This document shows, piece after piece, positions 25,493 through 32,912 of a DNA stretch of 39,684 bases (its first letter is position 1; each line of letters begins with the position of its first letter). Made by a program: the position numbers and the translations under genes. The stretch is from Halieaceae bacterium UBA4452 (GTDB lineage: Bacteria; Pseudomonadota; Gammaproteobacteria; Pseudomonadales; Halieaceae). The DNA is taken from contig DGPA01000017.1 of the NCBI GenBank assembly GCA_002389505.1, positions 36,569 to 76,252 on the forward strand, given 5' to 3'. A model generated the notes under the pieces. That model was not told the origin of the DNA, ran no database searches, and was given only the letters and a program-made list of their open reading frames with translations.

Positions 25493-25648
25493 GTGCGCAA
25501 GGCCCTACTCATATTAGCCACCGCCGCTCTCCTGTGGGCCCTGGCCGCCTGTGGCCAGCAGGGCCCACTGATTAAGGCACCGAGCGCGACTCCCGATCCT
25601 ACCGAAGCGTCCCAAGAGGGCCGGTCAGATGATGGAGTAGCGTCATGA
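25493..25648 (+). CDS. lptM: Small lipoprotein LptM (YifL/LppL-like)
   Basis: 51-residue lipoprotein. A short signal sequence ends in the lipobox LAAC with C20, followed directly by GQQGPLIKAP, which matches the conserved CGQ(K/Q)GPLY/I-type mature start of LptM. LptM assists disulfide maturation of the LPS transport protein LptD. The remaining 20 residues are disordered and acidic. GTG 25493 is used because it starts right at a positively charged MRK signal; the longer frame from 25436 has no sense. It is immediately followed by lysA with a 4-base overlap, the order found in Pseudomonas and enterics. Confidence 0.85.
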   Translation: MRKALLILATAALLWALAACGQQGPLIKAPSATPDPTEASQEGRSDDGVAS

Positions 25649-26907
25649 TAGAGGACGGCTTCGAGCGGCGAGCGCAGACACTATTTTGCGAGAGTATTAA
25701 CTTAGAGCACCTCGCCTCGACCCACGGCACTCCCCTTTACGTCTATAGTCGTCGCGCAATAGAACGGGCTTATATGCGTTACGAAACGGCACTGGCGGCC
25801 CGTCGCCATCTCATTTGCTACGCGGTGAAAGCCAATTCCAACCTAGCGGTACTCAACTGTCTGGCACGACTCGGTGCGGGCTTTGACATTGTCTCTGGGG
25901 GCGAGCTTGAACGCGTTATCGCAGCCGGAGGAGAACCCTCTAAGATCGTTTTCTCCGGTGTCTGTAAGAGTCCAGAGGACATGCGTCAAGCACTCACTGC
26001 CGGCATACGTTGCTTCAATGTTGAATCAGCCGCTGAATTGCATCAATTGTCAGCCATCGCCTGTGAAGAAAATAAGATCGCCCCTATTTCTCTACGGGTT
26101 AACCCCGACGTTGATGCGCGCACCCATCCCTATATTTCAACCGGCCTTAAAGACAATAAGTTCGGCATCGATATCGCTTTGGCCCCCGAGCTTTATCGCC
26201 AAGCCCTGCTGTTAGAGGGCGTTCACCCCATCGGCATCGATTGTCATATTGGTAGTCAGCTGCAGAGCATTGGCCCGTTCACAGACACCCTTGAGCGCCT
26301 TTTGGTGCTGATTGAGGCACTAGAGCAAGAGGGAATTACCCTTGAGCATCTCGATCTTGGCGGCGGTCTGGGTGTGGCGTATGGCAACGAGGCAATGCCG
26401 TCGGTAAAAGACTACATCGACGCACTGACCGCCAAACTAACCGGTCGTGATATCGCGTTGATTTTTGAACCTGGGCGCTCAATTGTCGCCATGGCAGGCA
26501 TTATGCTCACTCGGGTGAACTCTTTGAAATCAACCCAAGACAAACACTTTGCCCTCGTTGACGCCGCAATGAATGATCTCATTCGCCCCGCCCTGTATAG
26601 CGCTTGGCAAGACATCGTACCGGTAACCCAACGCGAGGGGGAAAGCCGCCGATGGGATGTCGTCGGCCCCGTCTGCGAAACCGGTGATTTTTTGGGCAAA
26701 GATCGACAGCTCATTCTCAGCCCCGGGGATTTACTTGCCGTGACCGGCGCCGGCGCCTACGGCTTTGTTATGGCCTCCAACTACAACAGTCGACCTAGGC
26801 CCGCAGAAATAATGGTTGATAATGACACTGCACACGTGGTTCGAACCCGGGAAACTCGGTCCCAGCTGTGGGCGGGAGAGCAGTGTCTTCCCGAGGCTAT
26901 CCAGTGA
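25645..26907 (+). CDS. lysA: Diaminopimelate decarboxylase LysA
   Basis: 420-residue PLP enzyme that decarboxylates meso-diaminopimelate to lysine. The cofactor lysine is K62 in CYAVKANSN. The glycine-rich phosphate loop GGGLGVAYG, the EPGR motif and the substrate/dimer cysteine in GPVCETGDFLG are present, as is the GAYGFVMASNYNSRPRPAE tail. Length is normal. Overlaps lptM (ATGA) and dapF (GTGA), so diaminopimelate production and use are coupled in one transcript. Confidence 0.97.
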   Translation: MIEDGFERRAQTLFCESINLEHLASTHGTPLYVYSRRAIERAYMRYETALAARRHLICYAVKANSNLAVLNCLARLGAGFDIVSGGELERVIAAGGEPSKIVFSGVCKSPEDMRQALTAGIRCFNVESAAELHQLSAIACEENKIAPISLRVNPDVDARTHPYISTGLKDNKFGIDIALAPELYRQALLLEGVHPIGIDCHIGSQLQSIGPFTDTLERLLVLIEALEQEGITLEHLDLGGGLGVAYGNEAMPSVKDYIDALTAKLTGRDIALIFEPGRSIVAMAGIMLTRVNSLKSTQDKHFALVDAAMNDLIRPALYSAWQDIVPVTQREGESRRWDVVGPVCETGDFLGKDRQLILSPGDLLAVTGAGAYGFVMASNYNSRPRPAEIMVDNDTAHVVRTRETRSQLWAGEQCLPEAIQ

Positions 26908-27740
26908 ACGTTCGGTTTGCGAAAATGCACGGCGCGGGCAATGATTTTGTTATTATTGATGGTGTTCGACAGTCGCTGTCACTGCGCGCGCATAACATTC
27001 GCTTTCTCGCCGATCGGCAGCGCGGCATTGGTTGCGATCAAGTGCTTTTAGTGGAACCACCCGATCACCCCGATGCTGATTTTCGTTATCGCATCTTTAA
27101 CGCCGACGGATCTGAAGCCGGTCAGTGTGGCAATGGGGCTCGATGTTTTGCGCGCTTCATTAAAGAGCAACGGTTGAGCAATAAGCGCGATTTAGTCGTG
27201 CAAACATTGAACGGTAATATGGGGGTGCAAATGACCCAAGATGGCCGGGTGCTGGCCAATCTGGGTACCCCTGTTTTCGAGCCCGCAGCCGTACCTTTCA
27301 CCGCGGACACCGCTGCACTGGACTACGAAATTCAAACCGCTGATGACCGTCTTCGGGTGGGCGTATTGTCTGTGGGCAACCCCCACGTTGTTCTTCAAGT
27401 TCCCTCCTGCAAAGAGGCGCCCGTGACACAACTCGGTCCTGTGCTTGAGGCCCACGAGCGCTTTCCAGAACGCGTTAACGTGGGCTTTATGGAATTACGC
27501 TCGCGCACTGAGATTACACTGCGCGTTTTTGAGCGTGGCGCCGGAGAGACCCTAGCCTGCGGGACAGGTGCCTGCGCAGCCGCTATCCACGGCATGCGTC
27601 TAGGCTTACTCGACAACGCAGTGACAGTTCAGCTGCCGGGGGGTAAGCTCTCAGTCAACTGGGCAGGCGAAGGCAAGCCTGTCTGGCTGGGTGGGCCAAC
27701 AGCCACTGTTTTTGAAGGCGACATTCGATTGCGTCAGTGA
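26904..27740 (+). CDS. dapF: Diaminopimelate epimerase DapF
   Basis: 278-residue cofactor-independent epimerase that makes meso-diaminopimelate for peptidoglycan and lysine. The two catalytic cysteines are C75 (GQCGNGARC) and C219 (LACGTGACAA). The N-terminus F-x-KMHGAGNDF is canonical and fixes the GTG start at 26904, which overlaps the lysA stop. Normal length (E. coli 274). Confidence 0.97.
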   Translation: MNVRFAKMHGAGNDFVIIDGVRQSLSLRAHNIRFLADRQRGIGCDQVLLVEPPDHPDADFRYRIFNADGSEAGQCGNGARCFARFIKEQRLSNKRDLVVQTLNGNMGVQMTQDGRVLANLGTPVFEPAAVPFTADTAALDYEIQTADDRLRVGVLSVGNPHVVLQVPSCKEAPVTQLGPVLEAHERFPERVNVGFMELRSRTEITLRVFERGAGETLACGTGACAAAIHGMRLGLLDNAVTVQLPGGKLSVNWAGEGKPVWLGGPTATVFEGDIRLRQ

Positions 27741-27765
27741 TCGCGTCAATCAATGATCAGGAACC

Positions 27766-28473
27766 ATGACTATGAGCAGCGAACACCTCTCAACTCAGAA
27801 AAAAACAGTCGCGCCAGAATCCGTCAATGCTGAGCAAGTGGAGTCCTTTCTTGCGGAACATCCGAGTTTTTTTAAGCACCACCCCGATGTATTGGTCGCG
27901 CTAGAATTACCTCACGGCGGTACAGGGGCCGTATCCCTCGTGGAGCGACAGGTTAATTTACTGCGCGAACGTAATATCGATATGCGTAGCAGGCTCGCAG
28001 CAGCCCACTTGCACGCAGAGCAAAACGACAGCTTGTTCAGCGGCACCCGAAAAACGGTGCTGCAGCTGTTGGCTCTGGACACCATGGACGAGGTGGTCGA
28101 GACCATCAGTGAGTGCTTTAGCAGCCACTTTGATGTCGAACTCAGCAATCTCATTTGGCTGGCGGCGGCAGCTGATGAACTCAATGTTACGCCCTATTCG
28201 GACAGTGCAGCCTTGGCCGTCGTCGATGGTTTGATTAAACATCAGCAGCCCTTTGCCGGTGTTTTTCGTGCGGACGAGATGACGGCGCTATTCGCGCACT
28301 GTCATAGCGAGGGCTCAGCGGCCATCGTCCCCTTAGTGCGCAACGAGCGCTTGGTGGGGGTATTAGCGGTGGGCTCTAGCAACGTCCATCGTTACGAGAG
28401 TCACGTGGGCACCCTATTTCTCGACTATATCGCCGACGTTATTATGCACCTACCCACACACCGAGCTCGCTAA
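27766..28473 (+). CDS. DUF484 (GAF-like) protein
   Basis: 235-residue soluble protein of the DUF484 family, which always seems to sit between dapF and xerC in gammaproteobacteria. N-terminal signature FLAEHPSFFKHHPDVLVALELPHGGTG-type text (here residues 28-55) is followed by SLVERQVNLLRERN and a helical coil to about 90. A GAF-like fold fills the rest (VPLVRNERLVGVLAVGS). Function is unknown. Two ATGs are available: 27766 (AGGA 4 bases away) and 27772 (10 bases away). xerC begins 5 bases after its stop. Confidence 0.85.
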   Translation: MTMSSEHLSTQKKTVAPESVNAEQVESFLAEHPSFFKHHPDVLVALELPHGGTGAVSLVERQVNLLRERNIDMRSRLAAAHLHAEQNDSLFSGTRKTVLQLLALDTMDEVVETISECFSSHFDVELSNLIWLAAAADELNVTPYSDSAALAVVDGLIKHQQPFAGVFRADEMTALFAHCHSEGSAAIVPLVRNERLVGVLAVGSSNVHRYESHVGTLFLDYIADVIMHLPTHRAR

Positions 28474-28478
28474 ACGCC

Positions 28479-29390
28479 TTGCCAGCGCTGAGCGATCAAT
28501 GCACTGCCTTCTTAGACTATCAACGCGATGTTCGGCGGATCTCTGTTCACACTTACCGCGCTTACGAGCGTGATCTTCGTTGCTTTCAAGGCTTTAATGC
28601 CGAGCAACTTACGCGCTATCACGCTGCTGATGTCAGCGAGTCCGATGTCCGCCAGTGGGTCGCCGATTTGCATCGGAGGGGGTTAGCCCCCGCCAGTATC
28701 CAGCGCTCGCTGTCGGCGCTACGTGCGCTTTACCGCCACTTAATTAGGCACCAGGGCCTTGCCGGCAACCCCGCCGCAGCGGTCAGGGCGCCGAAAGCCG
28801 CGCGGCGCTTGCCAAAGGCTATTGAGGCTGATGGTATTAGCGCACTGTTTCAAGCACAGGATGACGATCCCCTCACGCTCAGAGATACGGCCATGGCAGA
28901 GTTGCTGTATTCCTCAGGATTACGACTGGCAGAACTGGTGTTTGCCACTATAAATGCCGTTGATAGGGGGCAGGGGCTGATAACGGTCGTCGGTAAAGGC
29001 AATAGAATGCGAACGGTCCCCGTGGGTAAGCCGGCACTCGCTGCCCTAGAGCGTTGGCTGAACTGCCGCCCAATGGGAAAAGAAACTATCACGCCAGACA
29101 GTCCCCTTTTTGTCTCTCAGCATGGGCGCCGTATTAGTCCCAGAACAGTGCAAGAACGCCTTAAGCGTCTCGCTCAGATCAACCAGCTGCCCACCACGCT
29201 ACACCCTCACATGCTGCGCCATTCCTTCGCCAGTCATTTGCTAGAGTCGAGCGGTGATTTACGCGCCGTGCAAGAGTTGCTTGGCCATGCCAATATCGCC
29301 ACAACGCAGATCTATACCCACTTAGATTTTCAGCATCTCGCCAAGGTTTATGATGCAGCGCACCCACGCGCCAAAAAGCGTCGATCATGA
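28479..29390 (+). CDS. xerC: Tyrosine recombinase XerC
   Basis: 303-residue site-specific recombinase that, with XerD, resolves chromosome dimers at dif. All catalytic residues are visible: R149 (SGLRLAEL), K173 (GKGNRMR), H244 and R247 (HPHMLRHSFASHL), H270 (LLGHANI) and nucleophile Y279 (TTQIYTHLD). The N-terminal SAM-like domain spans about 1-100. The end (YDAAHPRAKKR) is XerC-like. The start is a TTG at 28479 with no clear ribosome site, presumably reached by coupling to DUF484. It overlaps the next gene by 4 bases. Confidence 0.94.
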   Translation: MPALSDQCTAFLDYQRDVRRISVHTYRAYERDLRCFQGFNAEQLTRYHAADVSESDVRQWVADLHRRGLAPASIQRSLSALRALYRHLIRHQGLAGNPAAAVRAPKAARRLPKAIEADGISALFQAQDDDPLTLRDTAMAELLYSSGLRLAELVFATINAVDRGQGLITVVGKGNRMRTVPVGKPALAALERWLNCRPMGKETITPDSPLFVSQHGRRISPRTVQERLKRLAQINQLPTTLHPHMLRHSFASHLLESSGDLRAVQELLGHANIATTQIYTHLDFQHLAKVYDAAHPRAKKRRS

Positions 29391-30073
29391 TTCAAGTCAT
29401 AACCTTTGATTTAGATGACACGCTTTGGGATGTCAGACCGGCACTAATGAAAGCGGAGCGTGCTCAGAACACGTGGCTTCAGGCGCATTATCCTCAGGCT
29501 ATGTCAGCGCTTGATACCCATGCGCTCAACCAGCGGAAAAAAGCATTGATTCAACAACAACCCGAACTGATTCATCACATCAGCCGCTTTCGTCAGGTAT
29601 TCCTCGAACACCTCCTACTCGATAGCGGTGTTGCGCCAGCAGAAGCCAAAGAGGCTGCGTTGCAGGCCTTTGCTGAATTCATTGCTCGGCGGAATGACGT
29701 AGCACTTTTCGAGCACTCCTTGCCGGTATTGAGGGCATTGCAGCAGCACTATGTGTTGGCAGCGCTGACCAACGGCAATGCCGATGTCACTAAGACTCCG
29801 CTAGCCCGCTTTTTTAGTTTCGCGCTGAAAGCCGAGGACGTGGGTGCTGCAAAACCTGAGCCCGACCTGTTTTGGGCGGCCATGACGCGTGCCGGCGTGT
29901 CGGCTGAACAGATGATTCACGTCGGGGATAGCCATGAGCATGACATTATCGGCGCCCAAGCGGCAGGGCTACGCTCCATTTGGCTGAGCCACGATCCTCA
30001 ACCGAGCCCTGTGGCTATTCATACTATTCAGTGCCTGTCAGAGCTTCCCGGTGTCATCAACCGCCTAGCGTAG
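29387..30073 (+). CDS. HAD-family phosphatase, YigB-like
   Basis: 228-residue HAD hydrolase with motif I D8-x-D10-D-T (FDLDDTLWD), motif II threonine in LTNGN, motif III lysine in KPEPDLF, and motif IV GDSHEHDIIGA. The helical cap lies at about 20-95. In E. coli the gene after xerC is yigB, an FMN and pyrimidine-phosphate phosphatase in riboflavin metabolism, and the position here agrees. A ribA-like gene is at the far end of the window but is not linked. The substrate is inferred only from context. ATGA overlap with xerC. Confidence 0.85.
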   Translation: MIQVITFDLDDTLWDVRPALMKAERAQNTWLQAHYPQAMSALDTHALNQRKKALIQQQPELIHHISRFRQVFLEHLLLDSGVAPAEAKEAALQAFAEFIARRNDVALFEHSLPVLRALQQHYVLAALTNGNADVTKTPLARFFSFALKAEDVGAAKPEPDLFWAAMTRAGVSAEQMIHVGDSHEHDIIGAQAAGLRSIWLSHDPQPSPVAIHTIQCLSELPGVINRLA

Positions 30074-30113
30074 CGACGAGGGTGCTGCAAAAGATCTCGC
30101 ACGCGCGTCGCTA
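30071..30113. terminator. Strong hairpin between convergent HAD and glnK genes
   Basis: An 8-base perfect inverted repeat TAGCGACG (30071-30078) / CGTCGCTA (30106-30113) encloses a co-axial inner pair GTGC (30082-30085) / GCAC (30099-30102), so one long hairpin can form. It starts on the HAD stop codon and sits in the 49-base gap between converging genes. It has no T-tract, so a bidirectional transcription block or transcript-end stabiliser is inferred. Confidence 0.5.
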
Positions 30114-30122
30114 GGAGGTCGG

Positions 30123-30461
30123 CTAAATAGCCTCCGGACCGGTTTCGCCGGTACGAATACGAATCACCTGCTCCAGATCTGAGACGAAGATTTTACCGTC
30201 GCCAATCTTGCCGGTACTGGCCGAGCTTATGATGGCTTCGACTATGGCGTCTACTTGGTCAGTGGCGGCTGCCACTTCGAGCTTGAGCTTTGGTAAAAAA
30301 TCGACCACATATTCGGCACCCCGGTACAGCTCCGTATGGCCTCGCTGACGACCAAAACCTTTCACTTCTGTGACGGTTACACCTTGTACACCGATGTCAG
30401 AAAGTGCCGATCTAACATCGTCCATCTTAAACGGTTTGATGATCGCAGTGACCAGCTTCAT
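30123..30461 (-). CDS. glnK: PII signal protein GlnK (downstream copy)
   Basis: 112-residue PII protein that senses ATP/ADP and 2-oxoglutarate and binds AmtB. The T-loop carries the uridylylation tyrosine Y51 (TELYRGAEYVVDFLPK); GKIGDGKIFV is the B-loop and IRIRTGETG the C-loop. It is nearly the same as the copy upstream of amtB but differs at scattered positions, mostly in the region after the T-loop (KLKLEVAAATDQVDAIVEAI here). It follows amtB but is cut off from it by an intrinsic terminator and has its own promoter candidate. GAGG precedes ATG 30461. Confidence 0.95.
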   Translation of the reverse strand: MKLVTAIIKPFKMDDVRSALSDIGVQGVTVTEVKGFGRQRGHTELYRGAEYVVDFLPKLKLEVAAATDQVDAIVEAIISSASTGKIGDGKIFVSDLEQVIRIRTGETGPEAI

Positions 30462-30493
30462 GTTGATTCCTCAGATTGGCGTTAATCACTGAC

Positions 30494-30521
30494 ATTATGG
30501 GCACCTTTGGGATTTTGGCAA
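30494..30521 (-). promoter_or_regulatory. Candidate sigma-70 promoter of the downstream glnK
   Basis: TTGCCA and CATAAT, each one mismatch from consensus, are separated by 16 bases on the minus strand. The predicted start near 30487 gives a 26-base leader with a good ribosome site. It lies between the amtB terminator and glnK, where a promoter is required. Confidence 0.5.
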
Positions 30522-30544
30522 TGGCCGAACGGTGGGAATTGCAT

Positions 30545-30566
30545 AAAAAAGGGGCCCGAAGGCCCC
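30545..30566 (-). terminator. Rho-independent terminator after amtB
   Basis: Read on the minus strand, stem GGGGCC, loop TTCG, stem GGCCCC, then six T. This is a textbook intrinsic terminator 21 bases after the amtB stop. It should separate amtB transcription from the glnK copy downstream. Confidence 0.9.
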
Positions 30567-30587
30567 AAACGCACTGCAAAAAAAATA

Positions 30588-31823
30588 TTACCGACCTTGG
30601 GTGAATTCCGGATAGGCCTCCATCCCACATTCGGACAGGTCAGACCCCTCGTACTCCTCCTCTTCAGATACCCGCAGACCCATCACCGCTTTGATGATGC
30701 TAAAGGCCACTAATGAAGCGACAAACACCCAGCCAAAAATGGTCACCGCGCCAATAACTTGCCCCGAGAAACTCGCATCGCCGTTGGTGACGGGTACCAG
30801 CAGTAGACCTAGCAGTCCGACCACACCGTGCACTGAAATAGCACCCACGGGATCGTCAATTTTTAGCTTATCCAAGGTAACGATCGAAAATACCACCAGC
30901 ACACCGCCCATCGCGCCAAAGACCGTTGCCAGCAGTGCTGTGGGCGTATCCGGCCCTGCAGTAATCGCCACCAACCCGGCTAAACAGCCGTTGAGCGCCA
31001 TGGTCAGATCTGCTTTGCCGAACAACAGCTTGGCAGTGATGAGTGCCGCGATGCAGCCCCCGGCGGCGGCGGCATTGGTATTCATAAACACCACTGCTAC
31101 AGCGTTGGCTGATTCGACAGAGGCGGTCGCGAGGACCGAACCGCCGTTAAAACCAAACCAACCCAGCCAAAGAATAAACGTGCCTAAGGTTGCCAGGGGT
31201 AAGTTAGCGCCCGGAAAGGCGTTGATCTCGCCATTAGGGCCGTATTTGCCCTTGCGCGCCCCTACCAAAATGACACCGGCCAGGGCCGCAGCAGCGCCAG
31301 ACATGTGAACGATTCCCGAGCCAGCAAAGTCAAGAAACCCTAGGTCGCCCAGAGTATAGAGACCAAACACTGACTGACCACCCCAGGTCCAGCTACCTTC
31401 CATAGGGTAGATATAACCGGTCATGACCACGGCAAACGCAAGAAATGAAAATAACTTCATCCGCTCGGCAACGGCGCCTGACACAATCGACATGGCGGTG
31501 GCGACGAACACCACTTGGAAGAAAAAGTCTGCCGACGGCGCGTAGGTCGCGGGCTCCTCGGCTCCGGTCACCCCATTGCCAGTAATAGTGCTGAGAAGAA
31601 TATCGCCCTCATACATGATGGCGTAGCCGCACACCATGTACATGGTGCAAGCAACGGCAAAAAGCGTAACGTTTTTCGTCAAAATTTCGACGGTGTTTTT
31701 AGAGCGAACCAAACCCGCTTCCAGCATAGCAAAACCCGCGGCCATCCACATGACCAAGGCGCCGCACACCAGGAAGTAAAAGGTGTCCAGCGCGTACTGC
31801 AACTGAAAAATGTCGTTTTCCAT
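30588..31823 (-). CDS. amtB: Ammonium transporter AmtB
   Basis: 411-residue inner-membrane ammonium channel with about 11 membrane segments. The twin pore histidines are H173 (GSGIVHMSGA) and H332 (ISVHGVVGLLG); the periplasmic aromatic recruitment residues lie near 105-110 (FFFQVVF). GFAMLEAGLVRSKN and DLSECGMEAYPEF are typical first-helix and C-terminal motifs; the latter region contacts GlnK. Unlike E. coli AmtB no cleavable signal peptide is evident. AAGGA lies 6 bases before ATG 31823, which follows the upstream glnK by 26 bases. Confidence 0.95.
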   Translation of the reverse strand: MENDIFQLQYALDTFYFLVCGALVMWMAAGFAMLEAGLVRSKNTVEILTKNVTLFAVACTMYMVCGYAIMYEGDILLSTITGNGVTGAEEPATYAPSADFFFQVVFVATAMSIVSGAVAERMKLFSFLAFAVVMTGYIYPMEGSWTWGGQSVFGLYTLGDLGFLDFAGSGIVHMSGAAAALAGVILVGARKGKYGPNGEINAFPGANLPLATLGTFILWLGWFGFNGGSVLATASVESANAVAVVFMNTNAAAAGGCIAALITAKLLFGKADLTMALNGCLAGLVAITAGPDTPTALLATVFGAMGGVLVVFSIVTLDKLKIDDPVGAISVHGVVGLLGLLLVPVTNGDASFSGQVIGAVTIFGWVFVASLVAFSIIKAVMGLRVSEEEEYEGSDLSECGMEAYPEFTQGR

Positions 31824-31849
31824 AACTAATCCTTACTCCTGTGCGGAGG

Positions 31850-32188
31850 TTAAATTGCCGCGTCGCCGGTCTCGCCGGTGCGGATTCGAATAATTTGCTC
31901 TAAAGCGGTGACAAAAATTTTGCCGTCACCAATCTTTCCGGTGTGGGCGGCAGTCGTGATCGCTTCAATCGTCTGGTCGACGAGATCGCTAGTCACCGCA
32001 ACCTCGATTTGTATTTTCGGTAAGAAATCGACGACGTACTCAGCACCGCGGTACAACTCGGTGTGGCCTTTTTGTCGACCAAACCCTTTGACCTCGCTAA
32101 CGGTGACACCTTGAACGCCCATGTGTGACAGTGCCTCTCTGACATCGTCAAGTTTGAACGGTTTAATAACTGCTGTGATTAGTTTCAT
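31850..32188 (-). CDS. glnK: PII signal protein GlnK (upstream copy)
   Basis: 112-residue PII protein in the usual glnK-amtB order. Y51 lies in the T-loop TELYRGAEYVVDFLPK and the B- and C-loops are intact, so uridylylation by GlnD and trimer binding to AmtB are expected. ATG 32188 has GGAGG 5 bases upstream; the frame opens 20 codons earlier without PII sequence. The 336-base upstream gap carries a sigma-54-like promoter and an NtrC-like site, consistent with induction under nitrogen limitation. Confidence 0.95.
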   Translation of the reverse strand: MKLITAVIKPFKLDDVREALSHMGVQGVTVSEVKGFGRQKGHTELYRGAEYVVDFLPKIQIEVAVTSDLVDQTIEAITTAAHTGKIGDGKIFVTALEQIIRIRTGETGDAAI

Positions 32189-32302
32189 TGATTCCTCCGG
32201 GGAGTGGCTCACGGGCCCCGATAATGCGTTAACGTCCCCGACGTGCATCGCCTAAAGGGCTCGCGTCGGACTCACTTACCTTTTTAGCGATTAACGTACC
32301 AA

Positions 32303-32317
32303 GCAAATAATTACCCT
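32303..32317 (-). promoter_or_regulatory. Candidate sigma-54 (-24/-12) promoter of glnK-amtB
   Basis: On the minus strand, GG is followed by exactly ten bases and GC, with the full -12 box TTGC and a T after it. The -24 box (AGGGTA) is weak beyond the GG. The predicted start is near 32291, about 100 bases before the glnK ATG. Confidence 0.45.
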
Positions 32318-32333
32318 TTGAAATCAGACATCT

Positions 32334-32342
32334 AAAAAAAAA
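32334..32342. other. A9 tract between NtrC-like site and -24/-12 box
   Basis: Nine adenines in a row lie between the two candidate elements. Such tracts bend DNA and could help a bound activator loop onto the promoter; an IHF site was not convincingly found. Confidence 0.35.
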
Positions 32343-32388
32343 TCACCGGGCAACCATCCTCCCGAAGGGCGGTTTCGCTGCACCGCTC

Positions 32389-32403
32389 GCACCACAAAAG
32401 TGC
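32389..32403. promoter_or_regulatory. Candidate NtrC-binding site upstream of glnK-amtB
   Basis: GCACC-N5-AGTGC matches the NtrC half-site arrangement GCAC-N7-GTGC perfectly. Its centre lies about 105 bases upstream of the predicted sigma-54 start, close to the activator-site distance known for E. coli glnA. Together with the PII/AmtB genes this supports nitrogen control. Confidence 0.5.
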
Positions 32404-32524
32404 GCAAGGCCCAATTGGGGGCGCAAGTGGCGGTAAACTGCCTCAAACCTGTCCCCGGTAGGATTTAGTACGATTTAGGTGTGCTTCGGAGAGTTCCACT
32501 GGGGTACATTGCACTGCTACCAAC

Positions 32525-32866
32525 ATGACTAACGGACAGACCATGACTCAGGACTATGATGATCATCGCGACAGCGATGACAACGACCCGTGCGAACAAG
32601 CACGTACCAAGAAGAGCTCGGGGCCCGAGGGCCCGGGCGTATTGCTTGGCCGTTTATTTGGCGACGATAACCCTGTGCTCGATCAACTCGATCGCAATGC
32701 CCGGCTACTCGCTCAGTCGGCGTTGAGCAAGCTCGACGTAGTGACCCGACAGGAATTTGATGCTCAGAGCGCTGTATTAGCGCGAACACGACAGCGAGTC
32801 ATTGAGCTCGAAGCTGAACTTGAGCGGCTGAGCGCGATGGTCGATAGCCAGCTCACTAAGGATTAA
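32525..32866 (+). CDS. ubiK: UbiK-like ubiquinone accessory factor (BMFP/YqiC family)
   Basis: 113-residue protein whose last 65 residues match the BMFP family: ARLLAQSALSKLDVVTREEFDAQ-type text (here VVTRQEFDAQSAVLARTR) then a coiled coil (RVIELEAELERLSAMV). UbiK is an accessory factor of the cytoplasmic Ubi complex and binds UbiJ. The first 45 residues are acidic, charged and disordered and are longer than the usual family N-terminus. ATG 32525 and ATG 32543 are both possible; neither has a good ribosome site. The gene precedes comM, as in Pseudomonas. Confidence 0.8.
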   Translation: MTNGQTMTQDYDDHRDSDDNDPCEQARTKKSSGPEGPGVLLGRLFGDDNPVLDQLDRNARLLAQSALSKLDVVTRQEFDAQSAVLARTRQRVIELEAELERLSAMVDSQLTKD

Positions 32867-32912
32867 CCCCCTTCAGGTCAAGGATGACCGCCGCGTAATT
32901 CAAGGATGAAAC

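Larger units (their letters stand above)
32189..32524. other. 336-base divergent intergenic region, glnK / ubiK
   Basis: This gap holds the NtrC- and sigma-54-like elements listed separately on the glnK side. It also contains a perfect 10-base palindrome CCCAATTGGG (32410-32419) next to GCGCA/TGCGC repeats. On the ubiK side I saw no convincing promoter hexamers and only a poor ribosome site. No small gene is supported here. Confidence 0.5.

Noticed and set aside
32380..32394. A second TGG-N9-TGC arrangement on the minus strand that could be a sigma-54 box
   Set aside because: It overlaps the NtrC-like site and its other positions match the consensus poorly; the box at 32303-32317 has the full TTGC and sensible spacing.
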